Assembly: GCA_964624075.1 (NCBI GenBank)
Contig: CAZUWH010000007.1
Span: forward strand, 1-64,000
Length of the DNA stretch: 64,000 bases
Direction of reading: 5' to 3'
Origin: CAZUWH01 sp964624075
Lineage (GTDB): Bacteria; Pseudomonadota; Alphaproteobacteria; Rhodospirillales; Rhodospirillaceae
In this document: piece after piece, positions 29,692 to 37,849 of the stretch
Layout: every line of letters begins with the position of its first letter
How positions within the stretch are numbered: position 1 is the stretch's first letter
Made by a program: the position numbers and the translations under genes
Notes under the pieces: model-generated
Told to the model about the DNA's origin: nothing
Seen by the model: the letters and a program-made list of their open reading frames with translations, nothing else
Databases searched by the model: none

Positions 29692-31080
29692 CTAGAGATG
29701 AAGGGGCCCTTCTCCCACCGCCAGTGCGGCTTCGCGTACGGCCTCCGCAAGCGAAGGATGGGCGTGGCTGGTACGGGCAATGTCTTCGGCGGCGGCTGCG
29801 AACGCGGTCCCCAGCACGATTTCAGCAATCAGATCCCCGGCTGCTGGACCGATGAGGTGCGCGCCCAGAACCCGATCGGTGCGGGCATCAGCCAGGATTT
29901 TCACGAAGCCATCACTGTCGGCCATGCAACGCGCCCGTGCATTGGCTGTAAATGGGAATTTGCCGACCTTGTAGGCGATGCCAGCCGCCTGCAGTTCTTT
30001 CTCGGTCCGACCTACCGCCGCCACCTCCGGCCATGTATAGACCACCGACGGAAGAGCGTCATGATTCACATGACCGGCCCGCCCGGCAAGCTGCTCGGCC
30101 AGGGCAATTCCTTCCTCTTCCGCCTTATGGGCCAGCATGGCACCGCCGATCACGTCGCCAATCGCATAAAGGCCGGGGACGTTGGTTCGGAAGTGGCGAT
30201 CAGTGATGATGAACCCTTGGACATCACAGGCTACTCCCGTCGCGGCTAGATTGAGGTCATCGGTATACGGGCGCCGCCCGACCGCAACCAGAACCGTATC
30301 GAAGGCAAGCATTGTTGTTTCGCCGCCGGCAACCGGCGCCATGGCCAGAGTCACGCCTGCTGCCGATCGCTCGGCGCCAGTCACTTTGTGCCCCAGCTTG
30401 AACATCAGGCCCTGTCGCTCCAGAAGGCGTTGCATCTGCTGGCGTACTTCGCCGTCCATGGGGGGAAGGATGTGATCGCAGTATTCAATGACGGTGACCT
30501 GGGTCCCCAGCCGTCGCCAGACGGATCCCAATTCAAGCCCGATCACGCCGGCCCCGATGACGGCAAGCCGCGCCGGCACCGTGATCAGAGACAGGGCTCC
30601 TGTCGAAGTCACGATGCGCTCCTCGTCAATCGGCACGCCAGACAAGGGGGTCGGTTCCGCACCGGTGGCAATGACAATGGCCGCTGCCTCCAGTACTTGC
30701 GTATCGACCTGCACGCGTCCCGCCCCAGCCAGCCGGCCGGTTCCTGCCACGCGGTCGATTCCGTTTTTGCGAAACAGCATCGCGATCCCCTTCGCGAGGC
30801 CGTCGACGACCTTGGTTTTGCGCGCCATCATAGCTGCTAGGTCCACAGCAAGACCATCGCCGCCGCGAATGCCATGACTTGTGAATGCATGCCGTGCAGC
30901 ATCAAACAGATGCGAGGAATGCAGGAGGGCCTTCGAGGGAATACAGCCCACATTGAGGCAGGTGCCACCCAGAGAATCCCGCTTCTCGATACAGGCAACC
31001 TTCAGACCAAGCTGTGCCGCGCGCAGGGCACATACATATCCGCCCGGTCCGCCACCGATGATGATCACGTCATGGGTCAT
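29692..31080 (-). CDS. lpdA: dihydrolipoyl dehydrogenase (E3)
   Basis: FAD enzyme that reoxidises lipoamide in 2-oxo acid dehydrogenase complexes and the glycine cleavage system. 462 residues: FAD-binding IIIGGGPGGYVCALRAAQLG near 7-26, redox-active disulfide GGTCLNVGCIPSK with Cys41/Cys46, NAD-binding IGAGVIGLELGSVW, second FAD motif PGLYAIGDVIGG, and the C-terminal dimer-interface region SHAHPSLAEAVREAAL with the catalytic His-Glu pair. I chose ATG 31078-31080, where family similarity begins; 101 upstream codons of the open frame are repeat-derived. It stands alone without E1/E2 genes. Confidence 0.96.
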   Translation of the reverse strand: MTHDVIIIGGGPGGYVCALRAAQLGLKVACIEKRDSLGGTCLNVGCIPSKALLHSSHLFDAARHAFTSHGIRGGDGLAVDLAAMMARKTKVVDGLAKGIAMLFRKNGIDRVAGTGRLAGAGRVQVDTQVLEAAAIVIATGAEPTPLSGVPIDEERIVTSTGALSLITVPARLAVIGAGVIGLELGSVWRRLGTQVTVIEYCDHILPPMDGEVRQQMQRLLERQGLMFKLGHKVTGAERSAAGVTLAMAPVAGGETTMLAFDTVLVAVGRRPYTDDLNLAATGVACDVQGFIITDRHFRTNVPGLYAIGDVIGGAMLAHKAEEEGIALAEQLAGRAGHVNHDALPSVVYTWPEVAAVGRTEKELQAAGIAYKVGKFPFTANARARCMADSDGFVKILADARTDRVLGAHLIGPAAGDLIAEIVLGTAFAAAAEDIARTSHAHPSLAEAVREAALAVGEGPLHL

Positions 31081-31450
31081 GGTTTGCTCACTTTTCCTGT
31101 GGTTCCTTTGCCTGTGGTTTGGTCCCCGGCCGCACGGCAGGCCCCGTCTTTTGTCCTTCGCTTGTTCGGAGATCATACGGAGTCCGGAAGGTTCCGGGAA
31201 GCGCGGGCATCCCGAAGGAAAGACTCCCTCCCCTGATCCAGGGGGGAGGGAGTCTTTCCTTCGGGGGATTCTCGGACCCATACCCAGACGCTGCCTCGCG
31301 CCCAGACTGGCCACCGTTACTAGGCGTTCGCTCGCCGACGCGCCCCGAATCTCGACGGCGCAAACGACGGAAGCGCCAACCATCGCTACCCAGGTTAACG
31401 CCTATGCCCCGGACACCCCCCGCCCTATGCCGTTACAATGAGCGATGGGT
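31081..31450. other. intergenic stretch with a strong hairpin
   Basis: No gene seen. It lies between the lpdA start and the 3' end of the Mth938-like gene, and contains the family A hairpin at 31211-31265. Confidence 0.6.
31211..31265. repeat. family A palindrome with 22-bp arms
   Basis: Arms cccgaaggaaagactccctc+ccc and ggggggagggagtctttcct+tcggg pair with at most one bulge around tgatcca. It is one of the best-preserved copies of the family. No T-run follows on either strand, so I do not call it a terminator. Confidence 0.85.
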
Positions 31451-31816
31451 TCAGACCGCAATCAAGGCCGCACAGACTTGACGTCCCTCGGCCAGGAGGA
31501 CGTTGTAGGTTCGGCAGGCTGCGCCGCTGTCCATTGCTTCCACGTGGAGGCCGGCGGCACGGCAGGCTGCCCGCACCGCAGGGGGAAGCGGTACGAGCCG
31601 TTGTCCACAACCGACCAGAAGCAAAGTTCCCACCGTCTGGACCATGGCTAGGGACGAAGGAGCAAGATTCGCGATGGCGGCAACGGGCCACAGGATAACA
31701 TGATCGGGAAACACGATGACCGATCCCTCGTACACCACGCCGCTGATTCGGAAACGGCCTTCGCCGTAAGTCTCGATAATCTGACGGCCCGCCGGAATAA
31801 GGGGCGTGATATCCAT
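31451..31816 (-). CDS. Mth938-like (DUF498/NDUFAF3-type) protein
   Basis: A 121-residue protein of the Mth938 fold; the mitochondrial homologue is a complex I assembly factor, while the bacterial role is unclear. Visible are RFRISGVVYEGSVIVFPDHV, LLVGCGQRLVPLPPAVRAAC and MDSGAACRTYNVLLAEGRQV. ATG 31814-31816 follows the secF stop by one base, so it is translated from the sec transcript. This secDF-DUF498 linkage is common in Alphaproteobacteria. Confidence 0.9.
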   Translation of the reverse strand: MDITPLIPAGRQIIETYGEGRFRISGVVYEGSVIVFPDHVILWPVAAIANLAPSSLAMVQTVGTLLLVGCGQRLVPLPPAVRAACRAAGLHVEAMDSGAACRTYNVLLAEGRQVCAALIAV

Positions 31817-31817
31817 G

Positions 31818-32771
31818 TCAGGGGCTGCCTCTGTTCTGATGCTCCCAAGGAAGTGCATCCTCTCCCTCGTGCCGCCGTACATTGAAAGCCATGAGGACCG
31901 GCATGCCAATATAGATGGACGAATAAGTGCCAACCACCAGTCCCCACAGCATGGCCACGGCAAATCCCCACAAGACGTCACCACCAAACACGAGGATGGC
32001 GATCACCACCAGGGCAGTGGTCCCGCTGGTCAGAATGGTACGCGACAAGGTTTCGTTGGTACTGAGGTTCAACAGTTCTTCAAGCGGCATTTTCTTGTAC
32101 CTGCGCAGGTTCTCGCGCACACGATCATAGATCACCACCGAATCGTTGATGGAGTAACCGGCAATCGTCAACAACGCGGCGACCGATGCCAGATTGAACT
32201 CCATCTTGGTCACGGCAAACAGGCCGACGGTGGTCAGGACGTCATGCAGAAGCGCCAGCATGCTGCCCAGGCCAAACTGCCATTCGAATCGAAACCAGAC
32301 ATAGGTGGCAATGGCCAGAATGGCGAGCACAGTCGCCCATACGCCGCTTTCGATCAGCTCCCGCCCGACTTTCGGCCCGACCAGCTCCGTGCGGCGGAAC
32401 TCGACCGCCGTGCCCAGCGCCTCGCGCACCTTGGCAAGAATGGCGTTCTGAGCGGCCTCGGTGGCGTCTTCAGGTTGTTGCAAACGGATGATCACCTCAT
32501 TGTCGGTGCCAACCACCCCTTGCAATCCCACCTCGCCAACCTCCAGAGCATTGAGCTTAGCCCGCATGTGCCCCAGATTGACCGGCTCTTCGGTGCGTAC
32601 CTCGACCAGGATGCCGCCAGCGAAATCGATTCCGAGATTCAGCCCCAGGATCAAGACTGCCAGAACCGACCCAACGATGGCGAGAACTGAACCGATCAGT
32701 GCTACTGTCCGCTTGCCGATGAAATCGAAACGGGTACTATGGGGGATAAAGTCATAGCCGCGATACATCAC
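31818..32771 (-). CDS. secF: protein translocase subunit SecF
   Basis: Inner-membrane partner of SecD that uses the proton gradient to help pull exported proteins through SecYEG. 317 residues: N-terminal membrane helix VALIGSVLAIVGSVLAVLI, LNLGIDFAGGILVEV, a periplasmic P1-like domain, then five helices with TIAGYSINDSVVIYDRVREN, the SecF signature, and LSRTILTSGTTALVV. The frame opens with GTG 32769-32771; ATG 32766-32768 right after it is equally possible. It follows secD with a 40-base gap. It is intact. Confidence 0.95.
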   Translation of the reverse strand: MMYRGYDFIPHSTRFDFIGKRTVALIGSVLAIVGSVLAVLILGLNLGIDFAGGILVEVRTEEPVNLGHMRAKLNALEVGEVGLQGVVGTDNEVIIRLQQPEDATEAAQNAILAKVREALGTAVEFRRTELVGPKVGRELIESGVWATVLAILAIATYVWFRFEWQFGLGSMLALLHDVLTTVGLFAVTKMEFNLASVAALLTIAGYSINDSVVIYDRVRENLRRYKKMPLEELLNLSTNETLSRTILTSGTTALVVIAILVFGGDVLWGFAVAMLWGLVVGTYSSIYIGMPVLMAFNVRRHEGEDALPWEHQNRGSP

Positions 32772-32811
32772 TTGGTCTCACCTTGCGCTTGGCCCCTTCG
32801 GGGCCTCTCCA

Positions 32812-34371
32812 TCATACCGGGAAGATAACCTGCGGCCGTTTCCGCCGCACCCACAGCACGACCAGAAGCCGCGTGACCATGACTGCCGTGAACAGGGAGG
32901 TCAGGATGCCAAAACCGAGCGTCACGGCAAACCCCCGGATCGGCCCGGACCCAAACTGGAACAGCAGCAGGGCTGCCATCAGGGTGGTCAGATTCGAGTC
33001 GAGAATAGTGGTGAGGGCCCGCTGGAATCCGGCATCCAAGGCATTGATGACCGAACGGCCATTGCGGTACTCCTCCCGCATCCGTTCATAGATCAGTACA
33101 TTGGCGTCCACCGCCATGCCAAGTGTCAGCACGATGCCGGCGATACCGGGCAGAGTGAGGGTCGCACCAATGGCGCTGAGCAGTCCGATTAGCAGGACGA
33201 GGTTGATCAAAAGGGCAAGATCGGCGAGCAGGCCGAACAAGCCATAGGCCACGCCCATGAACACCAGCACGAATCCCAACCCCACGATACAGGCGATGGT
33301 GCCGGCACGAATGGAATCAGCGCCGAGACCCGGTCCCACCGTCCGCTCCTCGAGATAGGTCAATGGGGCCGGCAGGGCACCGGCCCGCAGGAGCAGAGCC
33401 AGATCTTGTGCCTCCTGGGTGGTGAAGTGACCAGAGATCACGCCACTGCCGCCCAGAATGGGCTCGCGAATCACCGGCGCGCTGATGACCTTCCCGTCAA
33501 GCACGATAGCCAGCCGCTTGCCGATGTTTTCCTGGGTCACCTTGCCGAACCTGTGCCCTCCCAGCGGGCTGAAGCGGAAGTTCACGACCGGTTGGTTGTT
33601 CTGGAACGAGGCCTGTGCATCGACCAGCTCGTCGCCAGCGACTTCCACTTTTTTCCGGACCGGCAACATTCTCTCCCTGGCATCGGTACCGGGCAGGAGA
33701 TGGGTGCCCGGGGGAATCTGACGGGCGACGATGTCCTCCGGTCCGACTCGCTCGTCCACCAGATGGAGAGTCAGTTTAGCCGTGCGGCCGATCAGCCGCT
33801 TGATGCGATCGGGATCGTTCACGCCGGGCAGCTCGACGATGAGACGGTCGGCGCCCTGGCGCAGAACGGAGGCTTCGCGGGTTCCCGCCTCATCCACCCG
33901 CCGGCGGACAATCTCGATGGACTGGAGGACAGCGGCATCCTGCCGTTCCCGCAGGGCTTCCTCGGCGTAGCGCAAAGAAAGGGTGTTCTCCCCCATCTGT
34001 TCGAGCCGGGCCGAACGATCAAGCGTACGCAGGAGCTGCCGGGCCGCCTCACGCTGGGCGGGATCGGGAATGGCGAGGGTGATGTCTACGGCTGTCACCG
34101 TCAAGGTCTGTTGACGAATCCCGGCTTGCCGCAAGGCTGCGCGCGCGTTCTCCGCCAGGTTCGTGAGCTGTTCACGGCTGACGTCGTGTACGCCCACCTC
34201 GATCAGCAGATGGGACCCTCCCTGCAAATCCAGGCCAAGGCTGACCGGCTGCAACCACGATGGCAGCCTGGTGGCGAGGTCACGGCTCAGCACATTCGGC
34301 ACCGCAAACAGCACGCCCGCCATGCAAATAGCAACCACCAGAATGATTTTCCACTGTGAGAAGTAGAGCAT
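32812..34371 (-). CDS. secD: protein translocase subunit SecD
   Basis: 519 residues: N-terminal helix IILVVAICMAGVLFAVPNVL, LGLDLQGGSHLLIEV, the large periplasmic base and head domains (ELPGVNDPDRIKRLIGRTAK), and the C-terminal six-helix module with GLGADSIRAGTIACIVGLGF and VLTLGMAVDANVLIYERMRE, the SecD signature that carries the proton-path Asp. ATG 34369-34371. It lies between yajC and secF in one operon, as usual. It is intact. Confidence 0.96.
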   Translation of the reverse strand: MLYFSQWKIILVVAICMAGVLFAVPNVLSRDLATRLPSWLQPVSLGLDLQGGSHLLIEVGVHDVSREQLTNLAENARAALRQAGIRQQTLTVTAVDITLAIPDPAQREAARQLLRTLDRSARLEQMGENTLSLRYAEEALRERQDAAVLQSIEIVRRRVDEAGTREASVLRQGADRLIVELPGVNDPDRIKRLIGRTAKLTLHLVDERVGPEDIVARQIPPGTHLLPGTDARERMLPVRKKVEVAGDELVDAQASFQNNQPVVNFRFSPLGGHRFGKVTQENIGKRLAIVLDGKVISAPVIREPILGGSGVISGHFTTQEAQDLALLLRAGALPAPLTYLEERTVGPGLGADSIRAGTIACIVGLGFVLVFMGVAYGLFGLLADLALLINLVLLIGLLSAIGATLTLPGIAGIVLTLGMAVDANVLIYERMREEYRNGRSVINALDAGFQRALTTILDSNLTTLMAALLLFQFGSGPIRGFAVTLGFGILTSLFTAVMVTRLLVVLWVRRKRPQVIFPV

Positions 34372-34477
34372 AATATCTTCTCTTCCGGCCCCAGTTTTCC
34401 GGAAATCGTTCCCTTCAATATCTTTCCGAATCTTTCCGACGGCGTCCCGTCTTCCTATCCGCTTTCTCTTTTTCTGC

Positions 34478-34942
34478 CTACTTGCTCCTGCTTCCCAGCA
34501 GTTTTTTCAAGCCGGCCGCACTGCCCTCCCCCGTGGCCTCTCCGCCCTGGGCGTCGGCGTTGCCGAGTGCAGGGCTGGTATCCTCACCGGTGGTTTTGTC
34601 GCCAACCGGTTCGATTCTAGCCGGCTCGGTCTTGGCTATGACGCGGGCAATGGTCTCCCGGACCACCCGGACACGCACGTTATCGGCAATCTCGACCACG
34701 ACTTCCTGGTCATTCACGACCTTCGTCACCAGGCTGATGATACCCCCCGACGTCACGATCCGGTCTCCGCGACGAAGGGCTGTCAGCATTTCGCGATGCT
34801 GCTTCAGCTTCTTCTGCTGTGGTCTGATGACCAGGAAATAAAACACAAGGAAAATCAGACCGAACATCAGCAGGGTATTGAGAAATTCGGTGGTGCCCTG
34901 CGGGATGGCGGTTTGAGCATGGGCTATGGAGATGAACGTCAT
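34478..34942 (-). CDS. yajC: Sec translocon accessory protein YajC
   Basis: Single-helix membrane protein of the SecDF-YajC complex. From ATG 34940-34942 the protein is 154 residues: helix FLNTLLMFGLIFLVFYFLVI, then RPQQKKLKQHREMLTALRRG and DRIVTSGGIISLVTKV, the family motif. A 50-residue acidic/glycine-rich C-terminal tail (from about EPARIEPVGDK) makes it longer than the usual 110 residues; such tails are known in Alphaproteobacteria. It is the first gene of the yajC-secD-secF operon and divergent from the DUF815 gene. Confidence 0.94.
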   Translation of the reverse strand: MTFISIAHAQTAIPQGTTEFLNTLLMFGLIFLVFYFLVIRPQQKKLKQHREMLTALRRGDRIVTSGGIISLVTKVVNDQEVVVEIADNVRVRVVRETIARVIAKTEPARIEPVGDKTTGEDTSPALGNADAQGGEATGEGSAAGLKKLLGSRSK

Positions 34943-34988
34943 CCGGGGACTCCTGAAAGCTTCCATCAGCATTGCCTGCCGGACTATA

Positions 34989-35942
34989 ATGGCGCAAGAT
35001 CAAACTGCAATCGCAATCCGCCGCAATTCGCCAATGCCCCATTCCCTGTCCTCTGCACCCTTTCCCGATCGGCCGGCCGCAGGGGCGGCCGCGCTGGTGG
35101 CCACACTGGAGCGAGTCGCTGTCGCGCTGGAGCGTCTGGCGCCGCCACCGCCGCCGGCTGCCGACCTGTCTGCCGCCGAGGCCTTCCTCTGGCAAGCCGG
35201 CCCTGGCTTGCTGGAGCCAGTCAGGATCGTCAACCGAGTCGCCCTCGACCTGCTCAAGGGGATCGACCGGCAACGAACCGTGCTGCTCGATAATACCCGT
35301 CGTTTCGCCCACGGCCTGCCGGCCAACAATGCTCTCCTGTGGGGCGCCCGTGGAACCGGCAAGAGTGCGCTGGTGAAGGCCGTGCACGCAACGGTCGCCC
35401 TGGAAACCCCGCTGATCCTGGTTGAAATCCACCGCGAGGATGTCCCGACCCTTCCCCGTCTGCTGACCTTGCTCGCCCGCTCTCCGCGCCGCTCTCTGCT
35501 GTTCTGTGATGATCTGTCGTTCGAGTCCGGCGACCAGACCTACAAGTCTCTGAAGGCCATGCTGGAAGGAGGGATTGAAGGACGGCCCGACACGATGCTA
35601 TTCTATGCTACCTCAAACCGCCGCCATCTGATACCACGCGACATGATCGAGAACGAACAGGCCGTTGCCATCATACCAGGGGAAGTCATCGACGAGAAGA
35701 TTTCGCTTTCCGACCGTTTCGGTCTGTGGCTTGGCTTTCATCCCATCGATCAGATGACCTATCTGGAAATAGTTCACGGTTACGCAACGGCGTTTACTCT
35801 CCCTCTGACAGCAGAGGAACTGACTACCGCTGCTAAGGCATGGGCAATTGCCCGCGGGGCGCGGTCAGGGCGTATCGCCTGGCAGTTCATCCAGGACTTG
35901 GCCGGACGCCTGGGGTGCCGTATCCCGCCCGTTCTGGAATAG
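34989..35942 (+). CDS. DUF815-type AAA+ ATPase
   Basis: A predicted ATPase of the DUF815 family, related to DnaC-like and P-loop proteins; function unknown. Walker A is LLWGARGTGKSALVKAVHAT, Walker B LLFCDDLSFE, sensor-1 region LFYATSNRRHLIPRDM, and a sensor-2-like GARSGRIAWQFIQDLAGRL near the end. The start is uncertain: ATG 34989 (317 residues) or ATG 35034, neither with a clear ribosome binding site, and the first residues are poorly conserved in the family. It is divergent from yajC; in many Alphaproteobacteria this gene also neighbours yajC/secDF. Confidence 0.88.
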   Translation: MAQDQTAIAIRRNSPMPHSLSSAPFPDRPAAGAAALVATLERVAVALERLAPPPPPAADLSAAEAFLWQAGPGLLEPVRIVNRVALDLLKGIDRQRTVLLDNTRRFAHGLPANNALLWGARGTGKSALVKAVHATVALETPLILVEIHREDVPTLPRLLTLLARSPRRSLLFCDDLSFESGDQTYKSLKAMLEGGIEGRPDTMLFYATSNRRHLIPRDMIENEQAVAIIPGEVIDEKISLSDRFGLWLGFHPIDQMTYLEIVHGYATAFTLPLTAEELTTAAKAWAIARGARSGRIAWQFIQDLAGRLGCRIPPVLE

Positions 35943-35961
35943 GCGCCGTCTTCGGTCCCCG

Positions 35962-36456
35962 TCACAGCGTCCTGCCCAGTCCGGCATAGACGGAGCGGAA
36001 GTGGACGAGCGGCTGCCCACCGGGTGCAGAAGACAGCCTGTGCACTCGACCAACGATGATCACATGGTCACCACCATCATAAGTCGTCTCCACATCGCAT
36101 TCGATCGTGGCAAGACACCCCTTGAGAAAGGGCACGCCCGTTTCCCCCGTTTCATAGGTGGTTCCACGCCACTTGTCTCCATCGTGGGTCGCAAACTGGA
36201 TCGACAGCTCCTTCTGGTCTTCCTTGAGGATGTTCACTGCGAACGCTCCGCTGGTAAACGCCTGCACGTGAAGTGTCTGCCGATCCAGACAGAGCAGGAC
36301 AAGCGGTGGATCGAGCGACAGGGACGTAAAGGCACTGACTGTCACACCCAGCAGCCGCCCATCGACCGCACGGGCCGTCACGACCGTGACCCCTGAAGCG
36401 AAACAGGCCATTGCGTTGCGGAACGAACGCGAGTCGACAATCATGGCACGCCGCAT
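35962..36456 (-). CDS. flavin reductase-like domain protein
   Basis: 164 residues of the FMN-binding split-barrel reductase family, which supply reduced flavin to monooxygenases. Motifs: FASGVTVVTARAVDGRLLGV, TVSAFTSLSLDPPLVLLCLD and FAVNILKEDQKELSIQFAT, with the C-terminal GGQPLVHFRSVYAGL. The partner oxygenase is not in the window. The start may be ATG 36454-36456 or 12 bases later. It is convergent with the DUF815 gene. Confidence 0.92.
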   Translation of the reverse strand: MRRAMIVDSRSFRNAMACFASGVTVVTARAVDGRLLGVTVSAFTSLSLDPPLVLLCLDRQTLHVQAFTSGAFAVNILKEDQKELSIQFATHDGDKWRGTTYETGETGVPFLKGCLATIECDVETTYDGGDHVIIVGRVHRLSSAPGGQPLVHFRSVYAGLGRTL

Positions 36457-36554
36457 TTCCGATCATCCAGTGGTTCGTTCATCAACCTTCCATCCATACC
36501 TCAAAACAGGGGGGCTGACCATCCCTTCTGAGCATTCCCAGCGACTCTCAACCA

Positions 36555-36630
36555 CACTCCCCCTGGAGAGCAGATTCCCTCCCTCTCCCATCAAGAGGGA
36601 GGGAATCTGCTCTCCAGGGGGAGTGTTTTT
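36555..36630 (+). repeat. 32-bp perfect hairpin followed by TTTTT
   Basis: Arms 36555-36586 and 36594-36625 are perfectly complementary (cactccccctggagagcaga... / ...tctgctctccagggggagtg) around a seven-base loop, followed by TTTTT on the plus strand. It contains the family A ctccctccctct core. It would work as an intrinsic terminator for plus-strand transcription, but both neighbours (flavin reductase, gvpK) are on the minus strand, so its role is unclear. Confidence 0.85.
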
Positions 36631-36690
36631 AGAAGTGCCCCAGGGACGCTTCCCAGGGACTGAAACCGTCCAATCCTTCCAGACGCAGGC

Positions 36691-36951
36691 TTAAGTGTCC
36701 GCTTCTTCCAGACCGAACAGGCGTCGCAGTTCTTCCATGCGTCGTTCCAGACGCAGCAGCGTTAGACCCAGCCGCTCGATTTCCTCTTTCGTTAGCGTGC
36801 CGCCTTCCACCCGCCGGATGGCCTGGCGTTCGATCACCTGGCGCAGAGTCTCAACCAGAGCAAGAACAAGCTTGACAAGGCCGCGTTCTGCCGTTTCCAG
36901 ATCGGTCTCGATCCGTCCGCCAAGCAGATTGTCAAGAGCAGTTTCACGCAT
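36691..36951 (-). CDS. gvpK: gas vesicle protein GvpK
   Basis: GvpK is an accessory protein needed for gas vesicle formation. 86 residues, RIETDLETAERGLVKLVLAL and VETLRQVIERQAIRRVEGGT, GTLTKEEIERLGLTLLRLER, the standard GvpK pattern without its variable C-terminal part. It is the last gene of the cluster, starting inside the stop of the upstream gvpF/L remnant (ATGCGTGA overlap). It is one of the few undamaged genes of the cluster. Confidence 0.93.
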   Translation of the reverse strand: MRETALDNLLGGRIETDLETAERGLVKLVLALVETLRQVIERQAIRRVEGGTLTKEEIERLGLTLLRLERRMEELRRLFGLEEADT

Positions 36952-37629
36952 GACTGTCCTCCCCTACACGAACGAACGAATACGATGGCCAAGGGCCGGT
37001 GCAGAAAAGCGGGAGAATCGGGCTTTGTAAGGCCACAACCGCGCTCAGGAAGGGCGCTATTTGCTCCCTGTTCACCAGGAAGGAGGCGCGCAGACAGGGA
37101 GAGGAACAGTCAGCGGGCCAGATCATGCTTACAACGACATAAGGGTAAGGGTCGAGCGACCGGCATATCTCCTGTCCCTGCGCCACGATCTGCGCCGACA
37201 GGGCGGCGGTGGGCGTGCAGGCGTGCACGGATGTAGGCCGTGCCATTGTTGGTCGGCGGAGCGGTTCCTTTCTCCTTACGGGCAAACGCCAGCCGGACGC
37301 CGAATTCGGCGCAGCCCTCCACCCGGGCGAGATTGGCATGCAGAAAATCCCGCAATCTGGAAAAAGCGCGCCGGTAGACGGCTTCGTCCGGCACCACGGT
37401 TCCAAAACGCATGGGTAGAACCGTATGGTCTGCCATCATCGCCTCGGTCACGTGCTCGTGGGACCACAGGGTATGCGCGTCCGCCCCGGGATCGTCGGTC
37501 TCGCGGGTCACAGGGCTCGCCACCATCATCAGGTCGGTCTCAGGGTGACGGCCTGCAGGGGGCATCCTCCAGCCCGCAGAGGGTGGGCAGGGGTTCACGA
37601 TGTCTGGTGATCGCATACAGATACAGCAT
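36944..37629 (-). pseudogene. broken gas vesicle protein GvpF/GvpL (copy near gvpK)
   Basis: GvpF/L proteins are accessory, bind the GvpA shell and share two ferredoxin-like domains. The start MLYLYAITRHREPLPTLCGL (ATG 37627-37629) is followed by a frame change to LWSHEHVTEAMMADHTVLPM and RFGTVVPDEAVYRRAFSRLR, EFGVRLAFARKEKG, and after further damage the C-terminus AVVALQSPILPLFCTGPWPS+YSFV, the family ending. The usual RFG and TGPWPPY motifs are therefore all present but in different frames. Confidence 0.85.
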
Positions 37630-37814
37630 CGACTCTGCTCCGATTGCGCATCCGTTCCATCGTTTCGACTGAAGACACCAGAACCTTGAGGCCAAGGTAG
37701 ATGAGATCGACGCCCGCGACCGAAATCATCGCCTCCCCCACAGAGCACCACACCTTTGTGCAGGGCGTGATCCAGAAGATCGGCAAGGGCGATCGAGCCC
37801 GCATAGGGCGGCAT
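37598..37814 (-). pseudogene. broken GvpA-family shell protein (GvpJ/GvpS-like)
   Basis: MPPYAGSIALADLLDHALHK GVVL, then after a one-base change near 37740 ISVAGVDLIYLGLKVLVSSV and ETMERMRN. This is the LADLLDRxLDKGVVL...ISVAGVDLIYLxL architecture of GvpA paralogues that cap or nucleate vesicles. It overlaps the start of gvpF/L downstream and follows the AAA ATPase. Confidence 0.8.
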
Positions 37815-37849
37815 GGAGGACGGCAGGCTATGGGTGGGAGGGGTTCATG

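Noticed and set aside
31081..31383. N-terminal extension of lpdA to 31383.
   Set aside because: The extra 101 codons are encoded by a palindromic repeat and spacer; family similarity starts exactly at ATG 31078-31080.
36555..36630. The 32-bp hairpin as terminator of the gas vesicle operon.
   Set aside because: The T-run is on the plus strand, while the operon is transcribed from the minus strand; on that strand no T-run follows the stem.
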